This document shows positions 8,252 through 15,146 of a DNA stretch of 64,000 nucleotides, in pieces (the first letter of the stretch is position 1; every line of letters starts with the position of its first letter). The notes beneath the pieces are model-generated. The model made no database searches. It had not been told where the DNA came from and saw nothing but the letters and a program-made list of their open reading frames with translations. The stretch is from Micromonospora ferruginea. Its GTDB lineage: Bacteria; Actinomycetota; Actinomycetes; Mycobacteriales; Micromonosporaceae. The stretch lies in NCBI RefSeq assembly GCF_013694245.2, contig NZ_CP059322.2, forward strand, positions 4,657,001-4,721,000, in the 5' to 3' direction. The position numbers and the translations under genes are program-made.

Positions 8252-9469
8252 TCAGGCCGGCGGGAGCAGGTCGGCCGACCGGCTCGCGACCACCGCGCCG
8301 ACGAGGCGCAACGCGTCCGCCCGGGGCATCGGGTCGAGACCGCGCCCGTCGCGCAGGCGCAGCGAGACCGATCCGTCGGCCACCTCCCGGGCGCCCAGCA
8401 CCCCGACGTACGGGACGCGGCGGCGGGCCGCGTCGCGGACCCGGGCGCCCAGCGAGCCCGACTCGTCCACCTCGGCCCGCAGGCCGGCCGCCTCCGCCTC
8501 CCGGCACAACCGCCGGGCCGCGTCGGCCTGCGCGTCGCCGGTCGGCAGCAGCAGCAACTGCACCGGGGCGTACCAGGCCGGGAAGGCGCCCTGGTGCACC
8601 TCGATCAGGTAGGCGAACAGCCGCTCCATGCTGCCCACCAGGCTGCGGTGCACCATCACCGGCCGCTTCCGGCTCCCGTCCGAGTCGGTGTACGACAGGT
8701 CGAAGCGTTCCGGCTTGTCGAAGTCGAGCTGCACGGTGGAGATGGTCGACTCCCGGCCGGCCGCGTCCACGATCTGCACGTCGATCTTCGGGCCGTAGAA
8801 CGCGGCCTCGCCGGGCGCCTCGACGGCGTCCACCCCGTCGAGCGCGGCGCGGAGCAGGTCCTCGGCCCGCGCCCAACCGGCGTCGTCACCGACGTACCGC
8901 TGTCCCGGGCCGCGCACCGACAGCCGGAACCCGGCCGGTCGCACGCCGAGCGCCGCGTGCGCCTCGCGGATCAGCCGCAGGATCTCCCGGACCTCGTCGC
9001 CGACCTGCTCCGGCGCGCAGAAGTTGTGCGCGTCGTTCAGCGAGATGGCGCGCACCCGGGAGAGCCCGCCGAGCACGCCGGAACGCTCCGCCCGGTACAT
9101 GCCGCCCAGTTCGGCGACCCGCAGCGGCAGCTCCCGGTAGGACCGGCCGCGCGCGGCGAACACCAGCGCGTGGTGCGGGCAGAGCGCCGGCCGGAGCACG
9201 AACTCGTCGTCGGCGCTCAGCCGCATCGGCGGGAACATCTCGTCGGCGAACCAGCCGAGATGTCCGGAGCGTTCGAACAGCTCCCGTTTGCCCAGCGGCG
9301 GCGAGTAGACGTGCCGGTAGCCGGCCCGGCGCTCCAGCTCCCGGACGTACTCCTCGACGGCGTGCCGGGCGGCGGCGCCGGCCGGCAGCCAGATCGGCAG
9401 GCCGGCGCCCGCCAGCGGATCGGAGACGAACAGCTCCAGGTCCCGGCCGAGCCTACGGTGGTCGATCAT
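8252..9469 (-). CDS. thrS: Threonyl-tRNA synthetase, catalytic-core form without TGS and editing domains
   Basis: 405 residues, against roughly 640 or more for the usual bacterial ThrRS. Start ATG 9469 has AAGGAGAG about 6 nt upstream. The class II core is complete: Zn-site Cys in ALCPHHALVF, the motif 2 region YRAERSGVLGGLSRVRAISL, a Zn-site His in PVMVHRSLVGSMER, motif 3 around that segment, and the anticodon-binding domain at about residues 300-400. The N-terminal TGS and N2 editing domains are absent, so Ser-tRNA(Thr) could not be cleared in cis. This is probably a second, conditionally expressed ThrRS. The upstream leader peptide and hairpin argue for control by Thr-tRNA supply. Confidence 0.9.
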   Translation of the reverse strand: MIDHRRLGRDLELFVSDPLAGAGLPIWLPAGAAARHAVEEYVRELERRAGYRHVYSPPLGKRELFERSGHLGWFADEMFPPMRLSADDEFVLRPALCPHHALVFAARGRSYRELPLRVAELGGMYRAERSGVLGGLSRVRAISLNDAHNFCAPEQVGDEVREILRLIREAHAALGVRPAGFRLSVRGPGQRYVGDDAGWARAEDLLRAALDGVDAVEAPGEAAFYGPKIDVQIVDAAGRESTISTVQLDFDKPERFDLSYTDSDGSRKRPVMVHRSLVGSMERLFAYLIEVHQGAFPAWYAPVQLLLLPTGDAQADAARRLCREAEAAGLRAEVDESGSLGARVRDAARRRVPYVGVLGAREVADGSVSLRLRDGRGLDPMPRADALRLVGAVVASRSADLLPPA

Positions 9470-9521
9470 GTCGCTCTCCTTGATCGGGTACGACCCGGAG
9501 GCGAGCGGTCCCGGAACGCCG

Positions 9522-9554
9522 CGAGGCCCCGGAGCGGATCGCCCCGGGGCCTCG
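9522..9554 (-). terminator. Leader hairpin (candidate attenuator) upstream of thrS
   Basis: Perfect 11-bp stem CGAGGCCCCGG / CCGGGGCCTCG with an 11-nt loop. It lies between the leader peptide stop (9567) and the thrS Shine-Dalgarno sequence (about 9475-9482). There is no U tract, so it could terminate transcription or occlude translation initiation indirectly. A second hairpin, CGCCGGG-aaca-CCCGGCG (9578-9595), lies inside the leader peptide and overlaps the Thr codons. CCCGG in its distal arm could pair with CCGGG in this stem, which gives the mutually exclusive folds expected of an attenuator. Confidence 0.65.
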
Positions 9555-9566
9555 TCGACGGAAACG

Positions 9567-9620
9567 TCAGTGCGGCGCGCCGGGAACACCCGGCGTCGTG
9601 GTCTTTCCCGCGCTGCGCAT
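9567..9620 (-). CDS. Threonine-codon leader peptide of thrS
   Basis: A 17-codon open frame starting at ATG 9620 reads MRSAGKTTTPGVPGAPH. Three consecutive Thr codons (ACC ACG ACG) fall in the middle, just before a small hairpin, with the 11-bp hairpin and then thrS about 100 nt downstream on the same strand. This is the layout of a ribosome-mediated attenuator: scarcity of Thr-tRNA would stall the ribosome on the Thr codons and change the downstream fold. No strong Shine-Dalgarno is seen, so translation may be near-leaderless from a TACCGT-type -10 box. The reading is inferred and expression is unproven. Confidence 0.65.
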   Translation of the reverse strand: MRSAGKTTTPGVPGAPH

Positions 9621-9842
9621 GCGGTCACGGTAGGCGCGCGGACACCACGGACGCACGTGAATTTCGGAGAGTGGGTGCGGGTCGCCGGCACGGGACCTGC
9701 CGACGACCCGCCGTGGCCCGGGCGTCGGGAACGGGGGACCCGACGGCACCGTTGCCACGTCCCGTCAACGGTACGCCGGTGCGCTCGGATCCGCCGCCCC
9801 GCTCCGGCGCGGGGGCCGGCGAACTCCGGCGAGGCGGCCGTC
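9621..9842. other. Intergenic region between thrS leader and dedA
   Basis: Holds the divergent promoters of the thrS leader (minus strand) and dedA (plus strand). A TACCGT -10-like hexamer on the minus strand lies just upstream of the leader peptide. I see no convincing gene on either strand. Confidence 0.4.
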
Positions 9843-10658
9843 GTGGCTGACCTCATCGCCGGCGTCACGTCGCCGGTCTGGGCGTACACCCTGCTGTTGA
9901 TCCTGCTGGTCGCGGACGCCTTCGTGCCGGTCGTGCCGACCCAGGTCGTGATGATCACCAGCGGCGCGCTGACCGTCTACGGCGGTCTCAGCCTCCCGCT
10001 CACCATCGCGGTCGGCGCGGCCGGCGTCTTCGTCGGCGACCTGGCCTGCTATCTGCTCGGCCGCAGCGCGCCGGCCCGCCGGGCGTCCCGGCAGGCAGCG
10101 CCCGGCCGAGCCCGTCGTGCGGTCGCCCGGGCCACCCGTCGGCTGCGCGAACCCGGACCGCTGGTGATCCTGCTCTGCCGGTTCGTGCCCGGCGGCCGGA
10201 TGGCGGCGTGCTTCTCGGCCGGCCGCAGCCGCTACCCGTACCGCCTGTTCCTGAGCTACGAGGCGGTGGCGGCGGTCGGCTGGGCCGCCTACGGCGCGCT
10301 CGTCGGTCACCTGGGCGGCGCGGCGCTCACCGGGTCAGGGTGGCGGTTGCTGCTGATCGCCGGCGTCGCCGCGGGCGGGTTCGCGGCGGCCGGCTGGGCG
10401 ATGACCTGGCTCGGCAACCGCCACCCCGCGACGCCACAGGCAGATGGTCACATCGAAGGAGGTCCGATCATGAACGGCGGAACGAACTGGCGCGACGTCC
10501 ACGTGCAGGCCCAGCGGCTGGACCCCACCTGGAACGATCCCGAGCGGGTGGCCCGACGCCGACAGCTCAGGAAACAGATGTTGGCCGCTGTCGACGGGGC
10601 GCGGGTTGCCGGCGAGGAGTCGGACCCGCCGGCCCGGACCGAGGCTCCGGTCGACTAG
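9843..10658 (+). CDS. DedA/SNARE-associated family membrane protein, fused in frame to an antitoxin-like tail
   Basis: The GTG at 9843 opens a DedA-type protein: hydrophobic segments at about residues 12-30, 38-72, 95-115 and 140-200, with the conserved core LLCRFVPGGRMAACFSAGRSR and the following small-residue-rich helix. DedA proteins are thought to act as lipid scramblases/flippases (undecaprenyl phosphate or phospholipid). No stop codon separates the DedA part from the downstream stretch beginning MNGGTNWRDVHVQAQRLDP (10470), which is homologous to the N-terminus of the antitoxin at 11091. The last 63 codons are therefore an acquired tail, or the true DedA stop has been lost. Either the fusion is translated as one protein or the tail is also made separately. 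Confidence 0.75.
   Translation: MADLIAGVTSPVWAYTLLLILLVADAFVPVVPTQVVMITSGALTVYGGLSLPLTIAVGAAGVFVGDLACYLLGRSAPARRASRQAAPGRARRAVARATRRLREPGPLVILLCRFVPGGRMAACFSAGRSRYPYRLFLSYEAVAAVGWAAYGALVGHLGGAALTGSGWRLLLIAGVAAGGFAAAGWAMTWLGNRHPATPQADGHIEGGPIMNGGTNWRDVHVQAQRLDPTWNDPERVARRRQLRKQMLAAVDGARVAGEESDPPARTEAPVD
10447..10613 (+). repeat. Partial duplication of the antitoxin 5' region, copy 1
   Basis: This stretch, which includes the Shine-Dalgarno GAAGGAGGT and the first ~48 codons, aligns with 11071-11222 (GAAGGAAG, then the antitoxin start). Shared protein pattern: NWRDV-x5-R-x-(L/I)DP(T/S)W-(N/D)D-x-ERVA-R-x(2)-LR-x-QML-A. Divergence at many third positions shows an old duplication. Confidence 0.75.
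10470..10658 (+). pseudogene. Truncated antitoxin-like gene lacking the HTH
   Basis: 62 codons from ATG 10470, with an excellent Shine-Dalgarno GGAGG 7-8 nt upstream. The first 48 residues match the start of the XRE antitoxin at 11091, then the sequence becomes SDPPARTEAPVD and stops where the antitoxin would have its helix-turn-helix. It lacks any DNA-binding domain. It shares frame and stop with dedA, so it may be read as the DedA C-terminus. It could be a relic, or a solitary toxin-binding fragment that modulates the neighbouring toxin; the sequence cannot decide. Confidence 0.6.
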
Positions 10659-10700
10659 TCATGCGCCTTCGAGAACATCGGAGTGCCGCACCCTGGATCG

Positions 10701-10717
10701 CATAAGCTCTACTTATG
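10701..10717. promoter_or_regulatory. Inverted repeat operator/promoter of the toxin-antitoxin operon
   Basis: CATAAG-ctcta-CTTATG has perfect 6-bp arms. A TATGCT -10-like box overlaps its right arm and the toxin GTG follows at 10726, which suggests a leaderless transcript. XRE antitoxins usually repress their own operon by binding such a dyad. Confidence 0.65.
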
Positions 10718-10725
10718 CTTGCCAG

Positions 10726-11094
10726 GTGTGGGAGATCAAGCTGCATCCCGAGGTCGAGGCCTGGTTCCTCGACCTGTGCTCAGGTGATCCACGCACGGCC
10801 GAACTCGTCGAAGAGGCGCTCGACCTACTGGCAGAACACGGCCCGGCCCTCGGCCGGCCGTTGGTCGATCGACTCAAGGGCAGCGTCTATCACCACATGA
10901 AGGAGCTGCGACCAGGATCGAGTGGCACGTCGGAGGTTCGCATGATTTTCGCGTTCGACCCCTTCCGCGAAGCCGTGTTCCTGGTGGCCGGGGACAAGTC
11001 GGGGCAGTGGCAGAGTTGGTACCGGATCGCCATCCCCTTGGCGGACGAGCGGTTTCAGGAACACTTGATCAGCTCGAAGGAAGATCGGACATGA
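10726..11094 (+). CDS. HigB-like toxin, RelE/Gp49 (phage-derived) family
   Basis: 122 residues from GTG 10726 (MWEIKLHPEVEAWFLDL). The Gp49 pattern is visible: LVDRLKGSVYHHMKELRPG, then SEVRMIFAFDPFREAVFLVAGDK and a C-terminal WYRIAIPLADERF. Family members are ribosome-dependent or free mRNA interferases that stop translation under stress. The antitoxin gene overlaps by ATGA, toxin first, as in higBA. The start was chosen because it matches the family N-terminus and follows the CATAAG/CTTATG dyad. Confidence 0.85.
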   Translation: MWEIKLHPEVEAWFLDLCSGDPRTAELVEEALDLLAEHGPALGRPLVDRLKGSVYHHMKELRPGSSGTSEVRMIFAFDPFREAVFLVAGDKSGQWQSWYRIAIPLADERFQEHLISSKEDRT

Positions 11095-11222
11095 CCGATT
11101 GGGCGAACTGGCGCGACGTCAAGGCGAAGGCCCGGGAGATCGACCCCTCCTGGGACGACGCCGAGCGGGTGGCCGGGCGCGGCCGGCTCAGGGAACAGAT
11201 GCTGGCCTCGGTCAGCGGCGCG
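11071..11222 (+). repeat. Partial duplication of the antitoxin 5' region, copy 2 (parent)
   Basis: Counterpart of 10447-10613; covers the end of the toxin gene, the Shine-Dalgarno GAAGGAAG and the first ~44 codons of the intact antitoxin. Confidence 0.75.
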
Positions 11223-11423
11223 CAGTTGGCGGAGATCCGTAAGCATTTGGGCATGACGCAGGCTCAACTGGCGGAAGCGGCGGGCCTGTCTCAGGCCCGG
11301 ATCAGCCAGATCGAACACGGGGAGAGCGTCAACCTGGAGATCCTGCGCGCCTACGTCACCGGGCTGGGCGGTCACCTCGATGTCGTCGCCCGGATCGGAA
11401 ACATCCGGCTCGACGTAGCCTGA
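11091..11423 (+). CDS. HigA-like antitoxin, XRE family HTH protein
   Basis: 110 residues from ATG 11091, which overlaps the toxin stop. The N-terminal ~45 residues (NWRDVKAKAREIDPSWDD and on) form a toxin-facing region and are the part duplicated behind dedA. The helix-turn-helix is GMTQAQLAEAAGLSQARISQIEHGE at residues 60-84, followed by a short C-terminal strand region. It should neutralise the HigB-like toxin and repress the operon through the CATAAG/CTTATG dyad. Confidence 0.88.
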   Translation: MTDWANWRDVKAKAREIDPSWDDAERVAGRGRLREQMLASVSGAQLAEIRKHLGMTQAQLAEAAGLSQARISQIEHGESVNLEILRAYVTGLGGHLDVVARIGNIRLDVA

Positions 11424-11435
11424 CCTGTTCCCGTA

Positions 11436-11452
11436 CGCCCCGCTAGGGGGCG
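11436..11452 (+). terminator. Short hairpin after the toxin-antitoxin operon
   Basis: CGCCCC-gctag-GGGGCG, 12 bp after the antitoxin stop. It has a 6-bp GC stem and no T tract, so it is a weak candidate. Confidence 0.4.
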
Positions 11453-11519
11453 ACCCGGGGATCGAAGTGGGTGGTGGTCCCGGATCCGTCTGGGGCGGCT
11501 CCGGCGACAGGCTGGGCCC

Positions 11520-12170
11520 ATGCCTGGAACCCGGAGCAGCGGCCTGCTGGCCCTCGGCGGGATCGCCCTGGCGGCGGTGCTCGCCGTGATCGGTCACCTC
11601 GAGGTGAACGACGACCTGAATCCCCTGTCGCTGACCGTCAGCGACTTCGCCGTCTCCGACCGGGGCGGCGTCATCGACGCCGCGATGGCGGTCCTGGCGG
11701 CGGCCACCGCCGTACTCCTGCCGGCGCTGCGCCGGGCCGGCGCGGACCGGGCGTCGGTCGCGCTGCTGGCGGCCTGGTCGGCCGGGCTGCTGGCGGCCGC
11801 GGTGGTGCCCACGAACAGCCCCGGCCTGCCCATGGACACCGCGGCCTACGTGCACCGGTACGCCTCGGTGCTGTCGTTCCTGGCCCTGCCGCTCGCCGGG
11901 TGGCTGCTCGCCCGCCGCCCCGGCGGCCCGCCCGCCCGGTGGCTGCGCGCCCTGACCCTGACCAGCCTGCTGTTCGCCGCCGCGATGATCTGGTCCGCCT
12001 ACCCGGGCGAGCGCGTCATGATCGGCCTGACCGAGCGCCTGCTCATCCTCACCGAGACCGCGCTCCTGGCCACGGTCGCCCTCCACCTGAGCAGGGCGCC
12101 GCGGCCGGCGAACACGGTTGACATCACGGTGCGGGCCGTGGGTAACGTCGGAGCCGCCGAGCGGTGCTGA
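11520..12170 (+). CDS. DUF998-type integral membrane protein
   Basis: 216 residues with about six hydrophobic segments: residues 8-25, 55-72, 82-100, 115-132, 142-162 and 170-190. Short loops carry conserved-looking NPLSLTVSDFA after the first helix, which is typical of DUF998. The function of that family is unknown. The C-terminal tail (about 25 residues) is polar. ATG 11520 is chosen because it begins directly at the first membrane helix. It lies upstream of the PhzF gene with a 25-bp gap, so co-transcription is possible. Confidence 0.75.
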   Translation: MPGTRSSGLLALGGIALAAVLAVIGHLEVNDDLNPLSLTVSDFAVSDRGGVIDAAMAVLAAATAVLLPALRRAGADRASVALLAAWSAGLLAAAVVPTNSPGLPMDTAAYVHRYASVLSFLALPLAGWLLARRPGGPPARWLRALTLTSLLFAAAMIWSAYPGERVMIGLTERLLILTETALLATVALHLSRAPRPANTVDITVRAVGNVGAAERC

Positions 12171-12195
12171 GCGTCGACACAGGAGGTACGAGGCG

Positions 12196-13095
12196 ATGGA
12201 GTCGGTGCGGTCGGGCGGCGGCAGTTCGGCGGGTCGGCATCGCTACGCCGTGGTGGACGTCTTCGCCGACCGTCCGCTCACCGGCAACCCGCTCGCGGTC
12301 GTCACCGACGCCGACGATCTCACCGACGAGCAGATGGCCGCCGTGGCCGTCGAGTTCAACCTCTCCGAGACCACGTTCGTCTCCCGGCCCACCCGGCCGG
12401 GGGCCGACCACGCGCTGCGCTGCTTCACCGCCGGCGGCGACGAGGTGGGCGGGGCCGGCCACAACGCCCTGGGCGCCTGGTGGTGGCTGGTCACCATCGG
12501 CGCCGCCGGCGCGCCGGGCGCCGTCCAGGAACTCGGTGGGCAGACGCTGCCGGTGCACGTCGACGTCACCGACGACGTGGTCACCATCGGGCTCGACCAG
12601 GGGCCGGTCGAGCTGGCCGAGTCCCCGGTGACGGGGCAGCAGGTGGCCGAGGCGCTCACCGGCGGCGAGCCGGTGCGGCTGGACCCGGCGCTCCCGCCGG
12701 TCACCGGCTCCGTCGGCAGCACCCATCTGCTCGTCGCGGTGGCCTCACCCGAGGACGTGGACGCCGCCGACCCCTACGGGCCGGCCCTGGCGCGGGTCCT
12801 GGCCGCCGCCGGGGCCGAGGGCTGCTACGTCTACAGCCGCGCCGGCGACGGGCACGACGCGTACTGCCGGTTCTTCAACCCGACGGTGGGGATCGCCGAG
12901 GACCCGGCCACCGGCACCGCAGCCGGTCCGCTCGCCGCCCACCTGCACCGGCTCGGGCTCGCCGGTGACCGGGTGCGGTTCCTCCAGGGCAGCGCGATGG
13001 GCCGGCCCTCGGTGCTGACCATCGACGTCACGCCCGCGGGGACCCGGCTCACCGGCCGCTGCGCCCTGGCGGCGACCGGCGAGCTGCACCTCTGA
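12196..13095 (+). CDS. PhzF family isomerase/epimerase
   Basis: 299 residues from ATG 12196, with AGGAGG (12181-12186) 9 nt upstream. Typical PhzF landmarks are present: VDVFADRPLTGNPLAVV at the N-terminus, the catalytic Glu in EFNLSETTFV (about residue 58), the GGDEVGGAGHNALGAWW segment and EDPATGTAAGPLAAHL in the second half. PhzF members fold like diaminopimelate epimerase and isomerise small cyclic acids. No phenazine genes are nearby, so the physiological substrate is unknown. The N-terminal 14 residues (Gly/Ser-rich) are an extension before the fold. Confidence 0.88.
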   Translation: MESVRSGGGSSAGRHRYAVVDVFADRPLTGNPLAVVTDADDLTDEQMAAVAVEFNLSETTFVSRPTRPGADHALRCFTAGGDEVGGAGHNALGAWWWLVTIGAAGAPGAVQELGGQTLPVHVDVTDDVVTIGLDQGPVELAESPVTGQQVAEALTGGEPVRLDPALPPVTGSVGSTHLLVAVASPEDVDAADPYGPALARVLAAAGAEGCYVYSRAGDGHDAYCRFFNPTVGIAEDPATGTAAGPLAAHLHRLGLAGDRVRFLQGSAMGRPSVLTIDVTPAGTRLTGRCALAATGELHL

Positions 13096-13106
13096 GGTCG
13101 GCCGTC

Positions 13107-14510
13107 CTACTCCAGCTCGTGCAGCATGAGCTGGCGGGCGGCCTCGGTGATCGAGCCGGACAGGCTCGGATAGATCGTGATGGTCTGGGCCAGCTCGTTG
13201 ACGGTGAGGTTGTTCTCCACCGCCATGGTGATCGGCAGGATCAGCTCGCTGGCCTTCGGCGCCACCACCACGCCGCCGATCACCTGGCCGCTGGCCGGCC
13301 GGCAGAACAGCTTGACGAAGCCGTCGGCCAGGTCGTCCATCTTCGCCCGGGCGTTGCCGGACAGCGGCAGCATCACCTGACGGGCCGGGGTCTTGCCGGC
13401 GTCCACCTCGTCCTGGGAGACGCCGACGGTGGCCAGCTCCGGGTCGGTGAACACGTTCGCCGCGACGGTCCGCAGCCGCAGCGGCCGGACCGCCTCGCCC
13501 AGCGCGTGCCACATCGCGATCCGGCCCTGCATGGCCGCGACGCTGGCCAGCGGCAGCACCCCGGTGCAGTCGCCGGCCGCGTAGACGCCCGGCACGTTGG
13601 TCCGGGACACCCGGTCGACCGTCACGTAGCCGCCCCGGGCCAGCTCGACGCCGTATTCCGCCAGGCCCAGGTCGGCGGTGTTGGGGATCGAGCCGACCGC
13701 GATCAGCGCGTGCGAGCCGGTGACCTGGCGGCCGTCGGAGAGCACCACCTCCACGCCGTCGCCGACCCGGCGCACCGCCTCGGCCCGGGAGTTGTTGAGG
13801 ATGCTCATGCCCCGGTTGCGGAACACCCGCTCGATCGCCATCGCGGCGTCGGCGTCCTCGTGCGGCATCACCCGGTCGCGGCTGGACACCAGCGTGACCT
13901 GCACGCCCATGGCCAGGTAGGCGCTGGCGAACTCGGCGCCGGTGACGCCGGAGCCGACCACGATCAGGTGCTCGGGCAGCTCGGGCAGGTCGTAGACCTG
14001 GCGCCAGGTCAGGATGCGCTCGCCGTCGGGCACGGCGGTGGGGAGTTGGCGCGGGGTCGCGCCGGTCGCGACCAGCACGGTGGAGGCCCCGACCGGGTAC
14101 GCGGGCGAGCCGTCGGCCGGCGTGACGATCACCTGGTGGGTGTGACCGAGCGTGTCCTCGCCGAGGCGCGCGGTGCCGGCGACGAACTCCACCCCGGCCT
14201 TGACCAGCTTGGTGTGGATGTCGGCGGACTGGGCCAGCGCGAGCCGCTTCACCCGTTCGTGCACCGCCCGGGCGTCGACCGTGACCGCCTCCAGGCCGTC
14301 GGAGTGCACCCCGAACTCCTCGGTGTCCCGGTAGCCGGTGACCACCTCGGAGCTGGCGATGAAGGTCTTGGAGGGCACGCAGTCGGAGAGCACGCACGCG
14401 CCGCCGGCGCCGTCCGCCTCGACCACGGTGACATCGGCGTCCAACTGGGCGGCGACCAGCGCAGCCTCGTATCCGGCCGGCCCGCCGCCGATGATCACGA
14501 TCTGGCTCAC
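13107..14510 (-). CDS. lpdA: NAD(P)H-quinone dehydrogenase of the flavoprotein disulfide reductase family (LpdA type)
   Basis: 467 residues. FAD motif IIGGGPAGYEAA at the N-terminus, NAD(P) motif VVGSGVTGAEFA near residue 180, and the second FAD motif YAAGDCTG near residue 310. The redox segment is GGACVLSDCVPSKTF, a full Cys-x4-Cys. The C-terminal dimerisation region reads TIYPSLSGSITEAARQ, where lipoamide dehydrogenases have the catalytic His-x-His-Pro; the His is missing. Mycobacterial LpdA (Rv3303c) is likewise not a lipoamide dehydrogenase but a quinone reductase. The next gene is divergent and resembles Rv3304, as in mycobacteria. Confidence 0.87.
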   Translation of the reverse strand: MSQIVIIGGGPAGYEAALVAAQLDADVTVVEADGAGGACVLSDCVPSKTFIASSEVVTGYRDTEEFGVHSDGLEAVTVDARAVHERVKRLALAQSADIHTKLVKAGVEFVAGTARLGEDTLGHTHQVIVTPADGSPAYPVGASTVLVATGATPRQLPTAVPDGERILTWRQVYDLPELPEHLIVVGSGVTGAEFASAYLAMGVQVTLVSSRDRVMPHEDADAAMAIERVFRNRGMSILNNSRAEAVRRVGDGVEVVLSDGRQVTGSHALIAVGSIPNTADLGLAEYGVELARGGYVTVDRVSRTNVPGVYAAGDCTGVLPLASVAAMQGRIAMWHALGEAVRPLRLRTVAANVFTDPELATVGVSQDEVDAGKTPARQVMLPLSGNARAKMDDLADGFVKLFCRPASGQVIGGVVVAPKASELILPITMAVENNLTVNELAQTITIYPSLSGSITEAARQLMLHELE

Positions 14511-14616
14511 AGGTTTCGCCCCTCGTCTGTCCGCACAGTGACTTTCTTCTCCCCGTCGCGTCCGACACGCACCGTCGTATTCTCCCCCACCCGCCGACCG
14601 GGCTATCGTCGTCGCC

Positions 14617-15072
14617 GTGCGTCTCTACGCCGCTTACGGCTCAAACCTGGACCCCGCCCGCATGCGCGCCTACTGCCCGCATTCGCCGATGGTGGGCACC
14701 GGCTGGCTGGAGGGGTGGCGGCTGACCTTCGCCGGAGAGGACGTCATCGGCTGGGAGGGCTCGGTCAGCACCGTGGTCGAGGCCCCCGGCGACCGGGTCT
14801 TCGTGGCGCTCTACGACATCCACCCGTACGACGCGGCCCAGCTCGACGAGATCGAAGGGGTGACCGCCGGGACGTACCGCCGGTTGACCGTCCGCGTCTC
14901 GACGCTGGACGGGGACGTGACCGCATGGGTCTACGTCTTCGACGGCTATGAGGGCGGCCTGCCGACGTCCTGGTATCTGTCGGAGATCGCGAACGCGGCG
15001 GAGAAGGCGGGCGCGCCGGACGACTACGTCACCGAGCTGCGGTCCCGCCCCACCGGCACCGCGTCGGCGTAG
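14617..15072 (+). CDS. Gamma-glutamylcyclotransferase-like protein (GGCT/AIG2 fold)
   Basis: 151 residues from GTG 14617. The fold signature YAAYGSNLDPARM at the N-terminus, the glycine/strand-rich FVALYDIHPYDAAQLDEIEGV with the likely catalytic Glu, and YVFDGYEGGLPTSWYLSEIANAA are clear. Family members cyclise gamma-glutamyl amides to 5-oxoproline; the actual substrate is not evident (mycothiol-using bacteria lack glutathione). It is divergent from lpdA across 106 bp and sits where Rv3304 sits next to lpdA in M. tuberculosis. Confidence 0.82.
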   Translation: MRLYAAYGSNLDPARMRAYCPHSPMVGTGWLEGWRLTFAGEDVIGWEGSVSTVVEAPGDRVFVALYDIHPYDAAQLDEIEGVTAGTYRRLTVRVSTLDGDVTAWVYVFDGYEGGLPTSWYLSEIANAAEKAGAPDDYVTELRSRPTGTASA

Positions 15073-15123
15073 CGCGTCTCCCACCCCGACAGTGTGCGCC
15101 GGGCGGGCGCCCGCGCGCTCGCC

Positions 15124-15141
15124 GACCCCGACGCGGGGGTC
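15124..15141. terminator. Short hairpin between convergent genes
   Basis: GACCCC-gacgcg-GGGGTC lies just after the cyclotransferase gene and just before the end of the acetyltransferase gene on the other strand. It is a six-bp stem, so only a weak candidate. Confidence 0.35.
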
Positions 15142-15146
15142 CCGGG

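Noticed and set aside
9625..9842. A gene between the thrS leader and dedA
   Set aside because: Open frames here are short, lack ribosome-binding sites and do not resemble a known family.
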